A DNA stretch of 64,000 nt from Gnetum montanum (lineage: Eukaryota; Streptophyta; Gnetopsida; Gnetales; Gnetaceae): the NCBI GenBank assembly GCA_015680685.1, contig MNCI01005364.1, positions 188,261 through 252,260 of the forward strand, written 5' to 3'. Below the pieces are notes generated by a model, which searched no databases, had not been told where the DNA came from, and saw only the letters and a program-made list of their open reading frames with translations. The first letter of the stretch is position 1, and each line of letters opens with the position of its first letter. A program made the position numbers and the translations under genes. Of the stretch, positions 1 to 12,155 are shown piece after piece.

Positions 1-899
1 CTTTTGAACTAAGGTCATTTGTTAGTTACAATTTGAAGAAGTACACTGAAGTAAGCTTTGAAGTGATCAAGGATGAAGCAACAAATGGAGTAAAATTTGG
101 TAGAATGCAAAGGAACAACCTATACTTACTTAGTAAAGTAATCCATAGTAGTTAAGATAAATTTATGTCCAATATATCAAGATGGGCTAATAGCATTAAT
201 AAAATATAAATCCCATTTTTGAAAGGGCAATATAATCTGAGATATTGTGAACTCTTGTGAAGGAACAAAGATGAGAGAGTTGTATTGTTGGTAAGTATCA
301 CATGAGCTGATGAGATGATAAACATTTTAGGTTAAGGTTAATCATCAATAGCCTAAAGAAATGATGCAAGTAGCTAGAATACATGAACCTAAGTATTTTC
401 CATAAACATCTAGGTGGACCTAATCAAGAACTATCTTAGACTTTGCAAGACTAAGACAACGTAGAAGAATACTTGTACATAAAAATTGATAAAGGATATC
501 AAAATTCACTAACCAAAAATTTTGACTATGTTTATGCAAGGTATCCTTTTTAGTAGGCATAAGATTACTAAGAGTTTTTCCAATTGTAAGGTAGTGGAGA
601 AAGTCAGTGTATTGCTTATTATCATCTCTTGTATTGATAGCACTTACCAATACATTGGGAGATTATGTGATAAGTGTCAAGAAAAAAAATTGAATAAGTT
701 AATATTGCATAGTAGAAGGATCACAATGGATGGTGAAAGTTTCTAGTGCATCAACTAGCATGTTCTTAGAAAAAGAAATGTGGCTCAAAGTATGAGCAAA
801 GAAGGAAAAGATAAGTTTCTTAGCCATTGGAGGTAAGAAACTAAGCAAGAAGCCTTGTAATCATAATCATCATTAACTTGGTTTATGATAAGGTATGAG
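1..899. other. AT-rich stretch with no recognisable gene
   Basis: Short ORFs here (420-650 minus, 522-746 plus) overlap each other and have no recognisable motif. By position this may be the RNase H to integrase part of the decayed minus-strand pol next door, but no HHCC or DDE motif could be read. Confidence 0.4.
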
Positions 900-2350
900 T
901 CATCATAAATAGTAATAGTTTTGACATAATTTTGTAAAGCTGGTAGGACACCTCATATGAGAGCCTCATATTCAGTAATGTTATTAGTGTAAGGGAAATC
1001 AAGCTTGTAAACCTAATAAAGAAATTTAATTAGTACAAAGGGTAACGACACAAGCTGTAATAGATCCAAAAGATGTGTATGCTTTGTTGAAATAAAGGAA
1101 AACATTTAAATCTCCAACATCAAGATGTAAGCTATGATCAAAATTTTTTGTTCCAAAACATACGATAAGATCAACTATAGATTAACATTTGATTGAGTAT
1201 TATGACAAGAAAAAAATATCAAACTTTATGAGAAAATTCTTCCAATAAGTTAAGTTATGCTTGTTAAAAGGATTATTAGCCATGAGTTTGAGAATGTTAT
1301 ATTTGAAAATAATAAAGACCTTATCGCTGAGAAGATAGTGTCTCCACTTTTTAAGGGAGAAAATAAGACTTGGCAAGATTTTTCAATATTAGAGTATCTA
1401 GTCTCAGAATCTAGAAAAGGATGGGATATGTAGTACATAGGAAGCATAACTTCATCTTCTTGTCATTAAGAGAGCATGGTGGAGATGGAATGATTATACT
1501 TGGAAAGGTAAAGATAGAAAGGTCAATCAAATTGTGGAGGATAAAGGATGGAAAGAGTAGTTAAGGCTTCTTTGATGGAATCAAAGACCTTTTAACACTT
1601 GTCATTGTAGATTGAATGAGTTAAAGGATGAAGGAAATTAGTAAGGTTGTAAGTGAAATGATAGATTGATTGAAGATGACCTTGAAGGACATACATAACT
1701 TGAATGTCTTTTGAATGTGTAAGATCTAGAATAGCTTTGAATCTATCAAGGTCAATAAGTATACCATCTTAAGAGACAAGGTAACCCAACATGTTACTTG
1801 TAAAAACTGCAAAAATTCACTTCTTGGTATTAAGATGAAGTTAAAATTGTCACAATGAGTTACAACTTAGTCTAAGTAAGCATGAGTAGTGGATAAGGTA
1901 TACTTGATAGTCAAGTCATTTACATAGTCATTAACTACATCAAACATCATGTCATTAAAGATAAAAGTTATAGCACATTGGTAGATAGCTTTAATATTCT
2001 TAAGACCAAAGGGTATTTTAGTATAATAAAATGTTCCCCAAGAAGTCATGAACATGATATAGTGCTAATGCTCTAGATTTATCTAGATTTCATTATAACT
2101 AGAAATCCCATCTACGAAGGATAGAAGAGCATGACTAGCTATAGAATCAATTAGTTGATAAATCTGAGGTAAATGGAAGTCATTATTAAGAGTGACCTTG
2201 TTAAGGTTTTGAACGTCAATGTAGATGCATATGTCACCATTCTTCTTGGGAACTAAACCATGTTAGAAACCTAATCAGAATAGTCAACAAGATAGATGAA
2301 TCTGGCATTGAAGAGCTTTGTTATCTCTTCTTTTATAGCAAGAGCTATTG
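900..2350 (-). pseudogene. Degenerate Ty3/gypsy pol (reverse transcriptase and start of RNase H region)
   Basis: Read on the minus strand, 2216-2254 gives VPKKNGDICIYID, a close match to the RT motif VPKKNGK.RVC.D. It is preceded by a stretch resembling the gypsy RT entry (AIKEEITKLFNARFIYLVDYSD). Positions 1867-2055 give WGTFYYTKIPFGLKN, the conserved TPWGTF..MPFGLKNA block, and then YVNDL where the catalytic YVDDL is expected, so one aspartate is lost. Around 1740-1830 a stretch reads like the LGYLVS.DGI.ID.. segment after the catalytic box. Many stops and frame shifts interrupt it. Lower coordinates would hold RNase H, but only weak resemblance remains. The motif style fits the Tat/Athila branch. 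No LTR is visible for this copy, and it is probably truncated by element E on its right. Confidence 0.75.
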
Positions 2351-3479
2351 TAGGATAAATTTTCTTAACCTTTTATTTTATAGTTTTGGAACCTTATTCC
2401 AAGTTGATGTTATCTAGAATAAGCTTTAGGTCTAAATCAGGCATATCATTATATCCCTAGGTGAAAGTAATTAAATGTTTCTACAAGGTTGCTAGAATAG
2501 ATTCTTCAAGGTCTAAAGAGAGAAGGGTACTAAGCTGAAGGATCTTTTTTTTACCTTTGTAACTTCACACAAGGAGATCAATCAGTTCATGGTTAGTTAG
2601 AAGAGGCTCTCGATCTAGGTAAGATAGCTCTAATTGAGGTAAGAGTTAACCTTTAGTAATATCTAAAGAGGATATGAGAGAAGCTAGAATTAATAATAAG
2701 TTAAGAAAAGTGGGATCTAGAGTTCTACATACTTGGCTTGTAGGATGACTTAAGATTAGATGTTGAAGCAAGAACTCTAGGTGGGAAACCATGTTCACTT
2801 GGACTAGAATTAAATGATCAAATTTGCTATTTGAAATAGAAAATGTCCAAAATTAGGCAAGTATTGTTAAAATTTAGATGGAAATCAAGAGTCTAAGAGC
2901 ATGCATCATTTCTATAGTATAAAAATAATGGAAATCAGAAGAGTTAGACACAGAACTTTCTTTTGCATCTAACAATCCTAATAATCAATGCACAAGTGAA
3001 AGTGCCAATAAAGTAAAGCTTCAAGAAAATGACATGGAAAGTGGAAGTAGTAGTGGTAGATAGGGGACTAAAGGTGCATCCAGAAGCAGCAAGGGATTAC
3101 CTCAACCCTAATTACTTCATCCTAGAGCTTAGATGTAAGTCATCCAATTCTAGTTAGGAATTTTTCTCTAGTTTTGTTATTGCTATTGTAACATTGCTGT
3201 TATGGAGTTCTTAGAATGTGCTAAGATTTTGGAAGATTTAGCTAGGTATTATAGCATAGGGCTTAAATTTGATATTCTTGGTAGCTTAGGGTATATTAAA
3301 GTTAGAATTTTAACTTTTTAGTTTGATTTTTTTGTGAGGATTGACAACCCTAGTGTGTAACCTGACTTTTAGATGTTTATGAACTTTTTTCTTAGATTTA
3401 CAACTAGAAATTTAATGCATTTGCCAATTTCAAAGTTTATTTGGCCAATAAAGTAAGGATATGTTAAAATTTAGAGCAA
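2351..3479. other. Unassigned AT-rich sequence
   Basis: No convincing coding region. The part to about 2650 may continue the degenerate minus-strand retrotransposon upstream of RT. From about 2700 to 3479 nothing is recognised. Confidence 0.4.
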
Positions 3480-4699
3480 AGAGTCCACATCATCTACCCA
3501 TCCAAACAACTCTATGGTTTTCCTTGTTTTGGGAATTTAAGGTTCCTTCCATTAAAGAAACTTTTAATTGATCAGTGACCTTGGTAGTTTTAAAATTAGG
3601 AAGGATTCAAATGTTTCTAAAGGGTGTGACTTCAAGGGAACTCAATACTCTTTGTACTCTTCTACTTTCTTAGGTGCTTGAGTTTTTTTCATAGACTTCT
3701 TACCATTCCATTCCAACCACTAATAGAAATTCAAATAAAGTCTTTACATGGTGTGGTTCCTATCCAAAAATTCAAAAAAAAGATGGGAATTCAAAGCACA
3801 TCACCTAGACATAATAAATGAATAATTATTTTCATGGTGTGATTTCCATTTCAAAAAAATGATGGGAATTCAAGGCACACCCCTTAGACAAATAAATGGG
3901 CTACAAGCACTAGTTATGAAACTAGAAAGACATGCACCCATGCCTAAAGGTCTCCTCTAACTAAGGCCCTCTTTCACTTCCTACTCTCTCTTTTCTTCTC
4001 TTTATGGAATGGTGGTTGTTCTATGGAAGCACTCTCATGTTTTGTGTAGGTGGATCAGCCTTAGACTGATGATGTAAAGTCATTGAAAGTGACTGGTTTT
4101 GGTCTGGACTAAGGATGGATCTTCTCAGGTCATTTTAAACACAAATTCCACAAGGAACTTCTTATGACCTTAATTCAAAATTCCATTCCACCTTTTCCAT
4201 CATCCATCCATGTTACCATAACTCACCTCACTGTTGGGTTCTATGTTATACTCTATGTCTTGGTTATATGTGTTTGAATTCTTGGGTAGATTCTTTTTGG
4301 TTGGTTCTTAACTTTTCATGACCACTAATCAAATGTGGGGCCCACATATTTCTTAGTTGAGATTATGTAAGGGCAGTAAGGGCATGAGCTTGGTATGGGG
4401 AGGACCCACTTACATAGCTCTTGGTTTAGTTATTTAAGGCTCTTTACCTTTGACATTGCTACAATCCTATCTTTAGAATATTCCATTATGTATTCTACTT
4501 AGTGCTCCTTAACTTTTTATTCCATTCAACCCCTGAATCATTTTTTTCCATTTTCCAAATTTATGAGCTCCAACACCCTCTTCTAATATTTTCATACTAT
4601 TCTTGGCCTTTTGAGCTTTCATTTGACCCTAATTTGATTCAAAAAATATTTGTATTTTGCAAGATTGACCAAAGTCAATAGTCATCTAGGGTGGTTAAC

Positions 4700-4800
4700 A
4701 AGTGTGTCAACGAGGCCTCATCAACGTAGTCGACCATGTTGATGAGGCCCCATTCATGAGGCCTCATCGACACAGTGCAAAAATCCTATATATACCACTA
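4700..4800 (+). promoter_or_regulatory. Promoter-like segment with inverted repeats and TATA-like box
   Basis: An arm GGCCTCATCAAC near 4710 is followed by its exact reverse complement GTTGATGAGGCC near 4739, and a third related copy (GAGGCCTCATCGAC) follows near 4758. About 15-20 bp later comes CTATATATACC. The layout of inverted repeats then TATA matches the U3 region of this element's own LTR at 8227-8330. It may drive the env-position ORF, but this is inferred from layout only. Confidence 0.4.
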
Positions 4801-4940
4801 CACACTGAGATTTTTTTTCATTTTCCTCATAACACACAAGGAGGTTTTTCCATTTTTAAGAGCCCAAAACCTTCTAGAGGCCTTAACTTCCCAACCATTT
4901 GTCCAAATCACACCTTTCTTTAATCCTGCAGTTGCTGGAG

Positions 4941-5251
4941 GTAAGCTCTTTAATCATGGGGGCCACAAACATTAAGGTTTCTAATAAAATTTTTGAAAAA
5001 ATTTTCTAACTCCCCTAAAGGATTAATAAACTTAACAATATATAAACATCAAATTTTTTTCAAGAGTTTACCCTTTCAACAACCTTTGCGATGATCTATT
5101 AATGATAACAAATAAATGAAATAATGATTAGAGTAATCAAATCATCCATAATCACAATTTAGCCAAGTGTAAATATCCTAAAAGATAAAGGTATTCCAAT
5201 TGCTTCATGTTACATAACGATTGCTAATCCATGATCTTATTGTGATTATAG
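4941..5251 (+). other. Putative intron just upstream of the env-position ORF
   Basis: The donor reads CTGGAG|GTAAGC at 4940/4941 and the acceptor reads TTGTGATTATAG| ending at 5251, directly before ATG at 5252. The second copy of the ORF, in element C, has an equally good acceptor (TGTGATTACAG) abutting its ATG at 59178. Spliced subgenomic messages for env-position ORFs are known in plant retrotransposons. The donor assignment is weaker than the acceptor because it is not matched in C. Confidence 0.45.
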
Positions 5252-8010
5252 ATGGCACCAAGACCGAAACACCCAGGAAGGAGAACCATCTCAACTAAGG
5301 GAGAAACAACCCAAAGCTATAAGAGGCCAACAAGAACAAGCCTAAGAACCACCAAAGGGAACCCATGCAATGGGACCTCTTTATGAGAAGCCCAAAGTAG
5401 AATCTGTTCGACAGATTCTAGAGGAAGAAGTGTCCACAAATGAATCACAGCAAGGGGAAGTGTTGGGACTTATGCCAAAGCTTGAAGTCACTTTAACTTA
5501 ATCTTTCCTTGACATCATCATGTTCCAAGAGATTCAATGATCAATCCTCTAAGAATTAAAATTTAGGCCATTCCTAGAAAAATATTCAGTGAAATTCAAA
5601 ACACAATTGCAAACCTATCCCATGTGGCCAGTCATCACATCTAGTGTAGAATGGTACATGAAAAAGAAGGCCAAGGTCCATAGTGAAAATTAAGGACATT
5701 CAAGTGTCCTACTTGGCCAAGGCTATCACACATGCATTAGGGTTACCTAATATTAGGACACAATTGGTGGAGTTATCAACGAAAGGTGATCATGAGGCCA
5801 AAAAGGAGTGGACTTAGCTATGTTACCAAGTTGACTATAAGGAGTATGACATGCTCACATTAGTAGAGCACATCTATTTTAAAATTGTGGCTTATCACCT
5901 TAATCCGATGGTGAGGCCCATCAAGTTGACTACCTTCTCAACTTGAGCATGTGCCACTCTAAGCGAGAGATTTCCTATGAACCTTCCACAACTCATCTAT
6001 TTGGAAATCAAAAAACATTTCATGGAAAATGAATGTAGAAGGAAAACCCTACCCTTTCTATGCCTCATTCAAAAAATTTGTAAAAGGGTAGGAATCATCC
6101 ACTATGCCAACGACACAACCAGACATGCTCCTTTGGCTTCATGGTCTAAAATCATAAAGGAAAAGATTCCAACTACAACTCAAGAAGAGGAGCAGTTTTC
6201 ACCTCCATCACTTATTCAAGAAACAACACTAGATGCCCATGCAATAATTAAGCACTTGTGAAAAACCCAAGAATTTCTCTTAGGTGAGCAAGAGTATCAT
6301 GTAGGGATGAGTAGTGCGGATCCATCTATGTACTGACTAATGATGAGTCACCTTAATGAGATGGCTCAAACAATCAGCTAGATGGAGAGGAGTGGACCAA
6401 TATTCTCTACCCAATGAACATAGTTGCCCATGAGGTTTGATCTTAATGCTAAAGAGGTGACAATGTCATTATCAAAACACCATTTATTTCTAGAAATATC
6501 TGGGAATTTCACCTCCTTATTAGTGCATTTGGAGGAAGGTGAAGGAACCACTATCCTAGTGATGTAGCACCAAGGGTAAGAGATTATGGCTAAGGTGGTT
6601 GCTAACCATGTTGCTGAAGCACTTAATGCACCTGTGATGTCTGTACCATATGTATTTGCACTTTGAGATGTGGAGACATCCACAGGCATACTCAACGAAA
6701 AATTGAATGCAACCCAACATGAAGAATTTCTAGACCAACTGGTAGGGACTAGGCAACCAATTCTGGATATCTTTAATTTTTTGGATAACATCATCACAAC
6801 TTAGTTGAAGCTACTAGAAGTAAGGGACAAATACATCATCTTGGAGGAGTAACTTGAAACATCTCAAGCACAAAATCAATGCTTGGTTGTGAAGGTTGTT
6901 GAATTACATGTCCACCTTGCTAATCTTACACTCCTCAACGCAAAAATAACCAGATATGAAGCTTTTTAACAAATTTAAGAATGATTTGGGAAGGCTAAGT
7001 AGGAAGTAGTGATAGCCATCTTCAGCCAGTCTATAGTAGAGGTGAAAATGTATTCAGTTCAAAAGGACTTGGCTTAGATGTGCTAGGAGAATGAAGCACT
7101 GACTGCACAAAATCACTATCTACATAATGTTGATTCCCAAAAAGAACAAATTCAAGAGTTCATTCATTAATAATAGGAGTAGATAGCTAGGGTGAGTATG
7201 GAATTAAGGAAATTAACTACAAAAAATCATAATTTGTAAATGGATGAAGTTCCTGCCTTACCCCAGAAATCTACTATTGAGATTACCACTTGGAAAAATG
7301 GAGCTTTAAAGTTTGAAAAAGTTAAAAATCACTATAGAGACTAGGTTGGCCTATAAAAAGAAGTAGATGAGAAGCACATCCAAATGGTGAAGGAAAAAAT
7401 AAATGAAGCTCTCTAGTAACTTCAATAAGAAAAAGAAGTTTGGAAATCTATCATTGATGGGATTGATGCCTACAACAAAGCAAAAATCCACCTAAAGGAA
7501 GTGCAAATAGAAGGAATGACAGAGTACATGGAGTTGGCCAATCTCCAATATGTAAAGCTAGCTATGCTAACTGCTAGCTGGCAGCAGTCAAAGTTAGAAA
7601 AATAAGTGGCTAGCTTGTATTTACTATACAAGGTAGAGTTCAAGCATCATAAAGAGACCAAGCAAAAGCTTGAGACTACAAATGCTAAAATTGAAGTTCT
7701 CAGAGCATGACTCATAGATTAATGATCAAATACTGAGAACTTAGCCAAAAGGATGAATGATTCATGATCCTAGAAGTAAGGAGGAAAAAATGATCCTAGA
7801 AATATGGAGGAAAAAATGAAAGCACTACTAGATGCTTTCCACATCCCACTAGAAGTTGCAGCAGCAACAAAACAACCATAGCCACCTTGATCACTGCACA
7901 TGTGTGGAGCTGGTGAAAGTTCCTTAGAACCTCAGGAGCCACCACGGCTTGGGAATGTCTGATCTTCTCCACCAAAATTCACACCATCAAGGAAAATGTT
8001 GTTCAATTTT
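5252..8010 (+). pseudogene. Env-position ORF with plant-transposon-type domain and coiled coils (element E copy)
   Basis: The reading starts MAPRPKHPGRRT at an ATG that directly follows a splice-acceptor-like TATAG, and is then broken by many stops and shifts. The stretch near 5860-6240 includes FKIVAYHLNPM and then LPFLCLIQKICKRVGI in a 94-residue open piece. It aligns by eye with FKIGTYNIFPIKR and LPFPCLIKKLCKHAGI in the minus-strand copy of element C. The distal half (about 6800-7800) is rich in E, K, Q and L with coiled-coil character, and contains MTEYMELANLQY, matching LTEYMELTNLRY in C. The N-terminal domain resembles a family annotated in plants as a putative plant transposon protein or ATHILA ORF-1, named here from memory of its general pattern. 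It lies between pol and the 3' LTR, the retroviral env position. Function is unknown and no clear transmembrane helix was seen. Confidence 0.6.
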
Positions 8011-8191
8011 GAAGTGTCATGTCATGGTGTTCACTCTTGTGCCATGAACATCACCATTTTTGTAATGTGTTGATTTGTACACATAGGCACTCTATTTTTG
8101 TCAAGTCAATTTGTTTTGTTTATGAAAGGTCAGTCAATAATCCCATACCTTCCCAATTTTGTAAAATATCTAGAGGACAAGTTTTCATTCA

Positions 8192-8203
8192 GTCATGGGG
8201 GTA
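8192..8203 (+). other. Polypurine tract of element E
   Basis: GTCATGGGGGTA lies immediately before the LTR start TGATAAG. The same string or a one- or two-base variant abuts the 3' LTRs of A, B and C, so this is the shared plus-strand primer site of the family. Confidence 0.75.
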
Positions 8204-9103
8204 TGATAAGTCATAGTTTTTTTTGTTGCATCGACAAGGCCCAGTCAATAAGGCCTTGTCGATGCATCATATCATGCATCGATGAGGTCCCGTCGATGTA
8301 GTGTTTGCATTTTGACTATAAATAAGCACATGCCAACTACATTTATGATAACAAGATTTTAGTAGTAGTGAAGCTCTTGTAGTTTCTTCATTTGAGAGTT
8401 AGAAGTTTTCTCCAGAGTGCCTGTAGTAGGATTCATTGAGTGTATGGATATTTATTTGAAAATTGTTATACATGAGCATGATAGTGTGTGTGGTAATAAA
8501 GACGACCTTTCCAATAAACCTTGTAGCACTTTGGATAGATTAAATATTTCATTTATGCATTTGATGTTTTTAATTATTTATTTATTAAATGTTTTCTAGG
8601 AATTATGCTAATGAAGTAATTAAGCAAGATAAGTCAAATAGATTAAACATATAAGTATGACCACTTTGAGCATAACACGTATTTGCTTGGTAATCCCAAC
8701 AACATTATTGCTTGGTACGCCTAGTAACATAGCGCTTGGTAACCCAACAGTGGATACATGGGTTCAAGACATGTGCAAAGAGTGGGATTGGATACTTATG
8801 TTAGGATTAGTTAGATACTAGTTAATTAGTTAAATTAAATTAGTTAATCCTATTACTTTATCACCCTTTAAACACCAAACCATAAAATACAAAATGATAA
8901 AAATCATATGCCTCAGTTACACTTGACCATACTAGTGTACATCACAAGTGTAATTGGGAAGGCAACGAATGACCTTAATGCAAGATTCACCTTCGAGAAG
9001 GCTAGTGTACTAGAAACTATAAAGTCTGTAGAATTTGACTAGATCACAGGTGAATGCTTGGGATTCATATGGTTGGACATAGGGAATACCTCACCGCTTA
9101 TCA
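8204..9103 (+). repeat. 3' LTR of element E
   Basis: About 900 bp bounded by TGATAAG and CTTATCA, a perfect 7-bp terminal inverted repeat. U3 holds inverted repeats, a CTATAAATAAGC TATA box near 8319 and, downstream, AATAAAG near 8497 as a possible poly(A) signal. The final 150 bp parallel the end of LTR D: GTAGAATTTGACTAGATCAC corresponds to GCGGAGTTCGACCGGATCGC, with CpGs turned to TpG or CpA. This is an old, methylation-decayed relative. Confidence 0.8.
8227..8266. repeat. Perfect 15-bp inverted repeat in LTR U3
   Basis: TGCATCGACAAGGCC (8227-8241) and GGCCTTGTCGATGCA (8252-8266) are exact reverse complements separated by 10 bases. Two further TCGATG-containing half sites follow to about 8300, before the TATA box. 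Confidence 0.85.
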
Positions 9104-9356
9104 ATTTTAAAAATGTAACCTCTTTTTATTTCTTTTCTTTTTTCTTTTTAATACTTAATTTGAAGTAACACTTACTTTAGCATTTTCTCTTTGGTTTATT
9201 TCTTTAACTAAGGAATTTTCTTAATTTTCATTTTGCATCCTTTATTAGTTAGCATATTTAGCCAATAATACTAGACAACTAAAATGGATATTATTAGGCT
9301 AATGACAGTAATAATAATTATTTGGCATATTAAGATATACAATTTTTTACTCAAAT

Positions 9357-9541
9357 GAAATCCTTATAATAATGAGTTGTTAGCCTAGTGGTAAGACTCT
9401 TGATTTGAAATCTCCAAGTCATGAACTTCACTCTGGTAGGCAATGCTAAGTTATAAAGTTCTAATCAAACTATATATCTCAGGGTGTACTTATATTACAA
9501 TTATTTTAGGGTTCCAACACCCCCAAAAGAAATCCTTATAA
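9357..9541 (+). mobile_element. Probable tRNA-derived SINE with 13-bp target-site duplication
   Basis: The direct repeat GAAATCCTTATAA occurs at 9357-9369 and 9529-9541, enclosing about 160 bp. Near the left end, TAGCCTAGTGGT (9381-9392) fits the RNA polymerase III A-box consensus TRGCNNAGYNGG exactly. About 31 bp on, GAACTTCACTCT (9423-9434) could be a decayed B box. The body ends with CCCCCAAAA, a short A-rich tail. Size, promoter layout and flanking repeats fit a SINE. It is not a functional tRNA gene because the cloverleaf does not close. The family is not recognised. Confidence 0.6.
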
Positions 9542-9599
9542 ATTAATAATATATTGAAGCTCTTAACTTAAATCAAGTTCATCCAAAACTCTTATAGGT

Positions 9600-10670
9600 T
9601 TAATAATATTAGCTTTTATTTTTTCTATTGAAAATTAAATTTAAAATAAAAATAAAAATTGAAATTAATGTTTAATTACATCTATACAAACCCAAATGAT
9701 TTTCTAAACAATAGTTTGTAGAAAATACATTAACAATAATAAATCCTTAAGTATAAACAATGTCTTCAATATTCATGTAGTTTGAACACTTCTATATAAT
9801 GAACTAGAATAAACTTACATAGTGTGAATAACTCATAAAAAATTTGATTTGAGATTTTTTATTTTCTTCTAAAGCATATTTTCACAACTTTTTAATAACA
9901 TATGTTATTTATCATTTACTATTTGAAGTAGATACAATTAACATTTTTTGTTCTTATGGTGTAGATTTTCTATCTTCTAATTTCCATTTGAAGGTAATAT
10001 GATCTTATTCTTATTCTATTAATTAGTATTTACATGGATCAAGAAATAAATATGCCAATGTTGGTTCAAAGCTTGAATATAAAAGGAGGAGGATTAGCAT
10101 GATGTTGGCAATAGGCTATAAAACCTTGTCAAATTTCATAGATGAGTTTCTTTCTTAGATTTTACAAATGCTAGGGCATTGATCTAGCTCTTCATAAAGG
10201 TGAATGGTGAAAAAGAACTCATCAAGACAATCCCATTTTGTTGGGATAATGCTAGGATGATGATGATGATTATGGATCAAGAAATAATTGCATGCAAATA
10301 TTCTAGTGCATCATGCATGCCAACTCTAGTTTTTTTCCTAATAAAATTGAAACTTCCTTTGGTTTTGTGGTTCATTTTGTCATCTTTCTAGAACCTTCTC
10401 TTCAATAATTTTTCAAGCTTCTTCTAAATTTATTATTGTATTAGAATTCTTGTTACCTCATTTTTGTAGCTACAATTATTATTTATGATATTATTCTTGT
10501 TGAGATTTTCAAATGATCTCTTCTAAAACTAGTTTTGCTTTGATTAGGTAAAAGATCTTATCATAAAATGTGTGTTTTTTTAAATTTTTTTCTTAAATAA
10601 TTTTTGAAATTTTAAGATTTTGTTACAATAAGTAAATTAAGGAGGCTACTATATTGTTGTGCACAACATC
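9600..10670. repeat. Dispersed repeat with similar copies near 34.76-34.88 kb and 40.34-40.58 kb
   Basis: Positions 10524-10575 (TAGTTTTGCTTTGATTAGGT, then AAAAGATC) closely match 34761-34800. Positions 9680-9800 (TTAATTACATC... TTCATGTAG TTTGAACACTT) resemble 40360-40580. No coding sequence is recognised, and the class of repeat is unknown. Confidence 0.45.
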
Positions 10671-12155
10671 GCCTACTTTTAGAGCCTTAACTCTAGTTTT
10701 CTTTTTTATAGTTTTGAGAGCTTAAGATAATGATAATAATAATGATAAAGATTTTATTTTTAGATAACAACTAGTATATTAATTTTTTGTTCTTATTTTC
10801 TTGAATAAGTTGCATTTATGAAGAGAAGTGCAAAGATGAAAATAATAAAGAAAAGAAGAATCAAATGAAGATTTGGAAAGATCAAGTTAAAGCATAAAAA
10901 CTATCAAAACATAGTCCACAATTTTTACCATAATTTATGAATGAAGGGCACATGTAAACACATAGTCACATCCATAAAAATTCGTTTGATTCTTTCACCT
11001 ACTTTCCATTTTATTCTCTTTTTTCCATCCAAAATTTTCCTTTTTCTCTTTTCTCACATCTTTATTTCAATTTGCTAACTTTCACCTACAAGTTGCTATT
11101 ATTGCCTAGCATTGCAATGTTGCTACTTAGTGTTGTTACTACTTGTAAATTGTTGTGTGTTTCTCCTGTCTATAACTTGTTAGTTGTTTCCACTACTATA
11201 TGATGCTATTGTTGCTCAATGTTGCTATTACTATTTAGTGTTATTACTGTTGCTACAAGTTATTCTTATTTGATATTGTTGTTAACATGCTTGCATGTGC
11301 TACCAGTGATGTAGGTATCAAACTAAGCTTTTAGACAACGATGGTGCTAGGATGGTTATGCAACATGGAAGCAATGCAAGAGGTATGGACACTAATGCTT
11401 TAGATCTTTTAAAATTTAAAAAATTGCTTCCAAATCTCATGAAACTGGCTTACAATTATGTTTAAACTTAGTATTTTTAGGCCTAAAGTTCTCTGAAATA
11501 CCTAGCATTTGAAATTGTTAACTCAAAGTTCACATTTAGTAATTTGAACTATAAGTAATATGGTAGGTGAAGCTAGCATCAATGTCACTTACAGTAGCAC
11601 AACTTATGGTTCTAAACATCAAATTAACAAATCAAGATCCCATGGATAGTTATCAATACTTGAATTAATATCAAACATCACTGAGATAATGTTAAGTAAA
11701 CATTAGAGGTCACATAGAACCAAAAATGTCATCTAGAGTTAAGTTTTGTTGTCATGCTATGCAAATGAGACTGACAAGTATTACTTGAGCATCATGTAGT
11801 TGAAACATGTTTCTCCAATCCTTCTAGAACCTCTAGAACCATTGAAACTAATGTCTATCATCTCAGGGATGATATAGATTAATCATTGGAGGTCCAATGA
11901 ATGTGAAATAAGGGAAAGAAGATGAATTTTGTCATATGATGTAGTGGTGATGCTGGCAAGTAATGCTAGCATTGATATTAGTATCATCTAGTATCACTTT
12001 TGTACTACATATCATTTTTAGCTTTCAAAAGCTACTAAAAATGCTAAAATGAATGTTCATCTTCTAGGACATGGTCAAGAACATTTGTCGAGAGCCTCTA
12101 CAAGCTAAAAATATTGTTCAACATGATGATTTTGGGGGATTTTTCACACTTCAAG
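10671..12155. other. No gene seen; includes a TTGCTA-rich low-complexity stretch
   Basis: Between about 11090 and 11290 degenerate units such as TTGCTATTATTGC, ATGTTGCTA and GTGTTATTAC recur. The rest, including 11290-12155, has no recognisable ORF or motif. Confidence 0.4.

Larger units (their letters stand above)
3480..9103 (+). mobile_element. Element E: 3' part of an Athila-like LTR retrotransposon
   Basis: The plus-strand order is a noncoding block (about 3480-4690), a promoter-like segment, a putative intron, an env-position ORF (5252-8010), a polypurine tract and a 3' LTR ending at 9103. The noncoding block resembles the reverse complement of blocks in A, B and C. For example, GGGGAGGACCCACTTA near 4410 pairs with TAAGTGGGTCCTCCCC near 59760 and with related strings near 29070 and 44940. 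The LTR ends TGATAAG...CTTATCA are a variant of the TGATGAG...CTCATCA ends elsewhere in the window. No gag or pol and no 5' LTR are visible to the left, so the copy is 5'-truncated. Its CpG-poor sequence suggests an old insertion. Confidence 0.75.

Noticed and set aside
9381-9434. Functional tRNA gene
   Set aside because: An A box is present, but the B box is poor and no cloverleaf or acceptor stem closes. The SINE reading fits the flanking duplications better.
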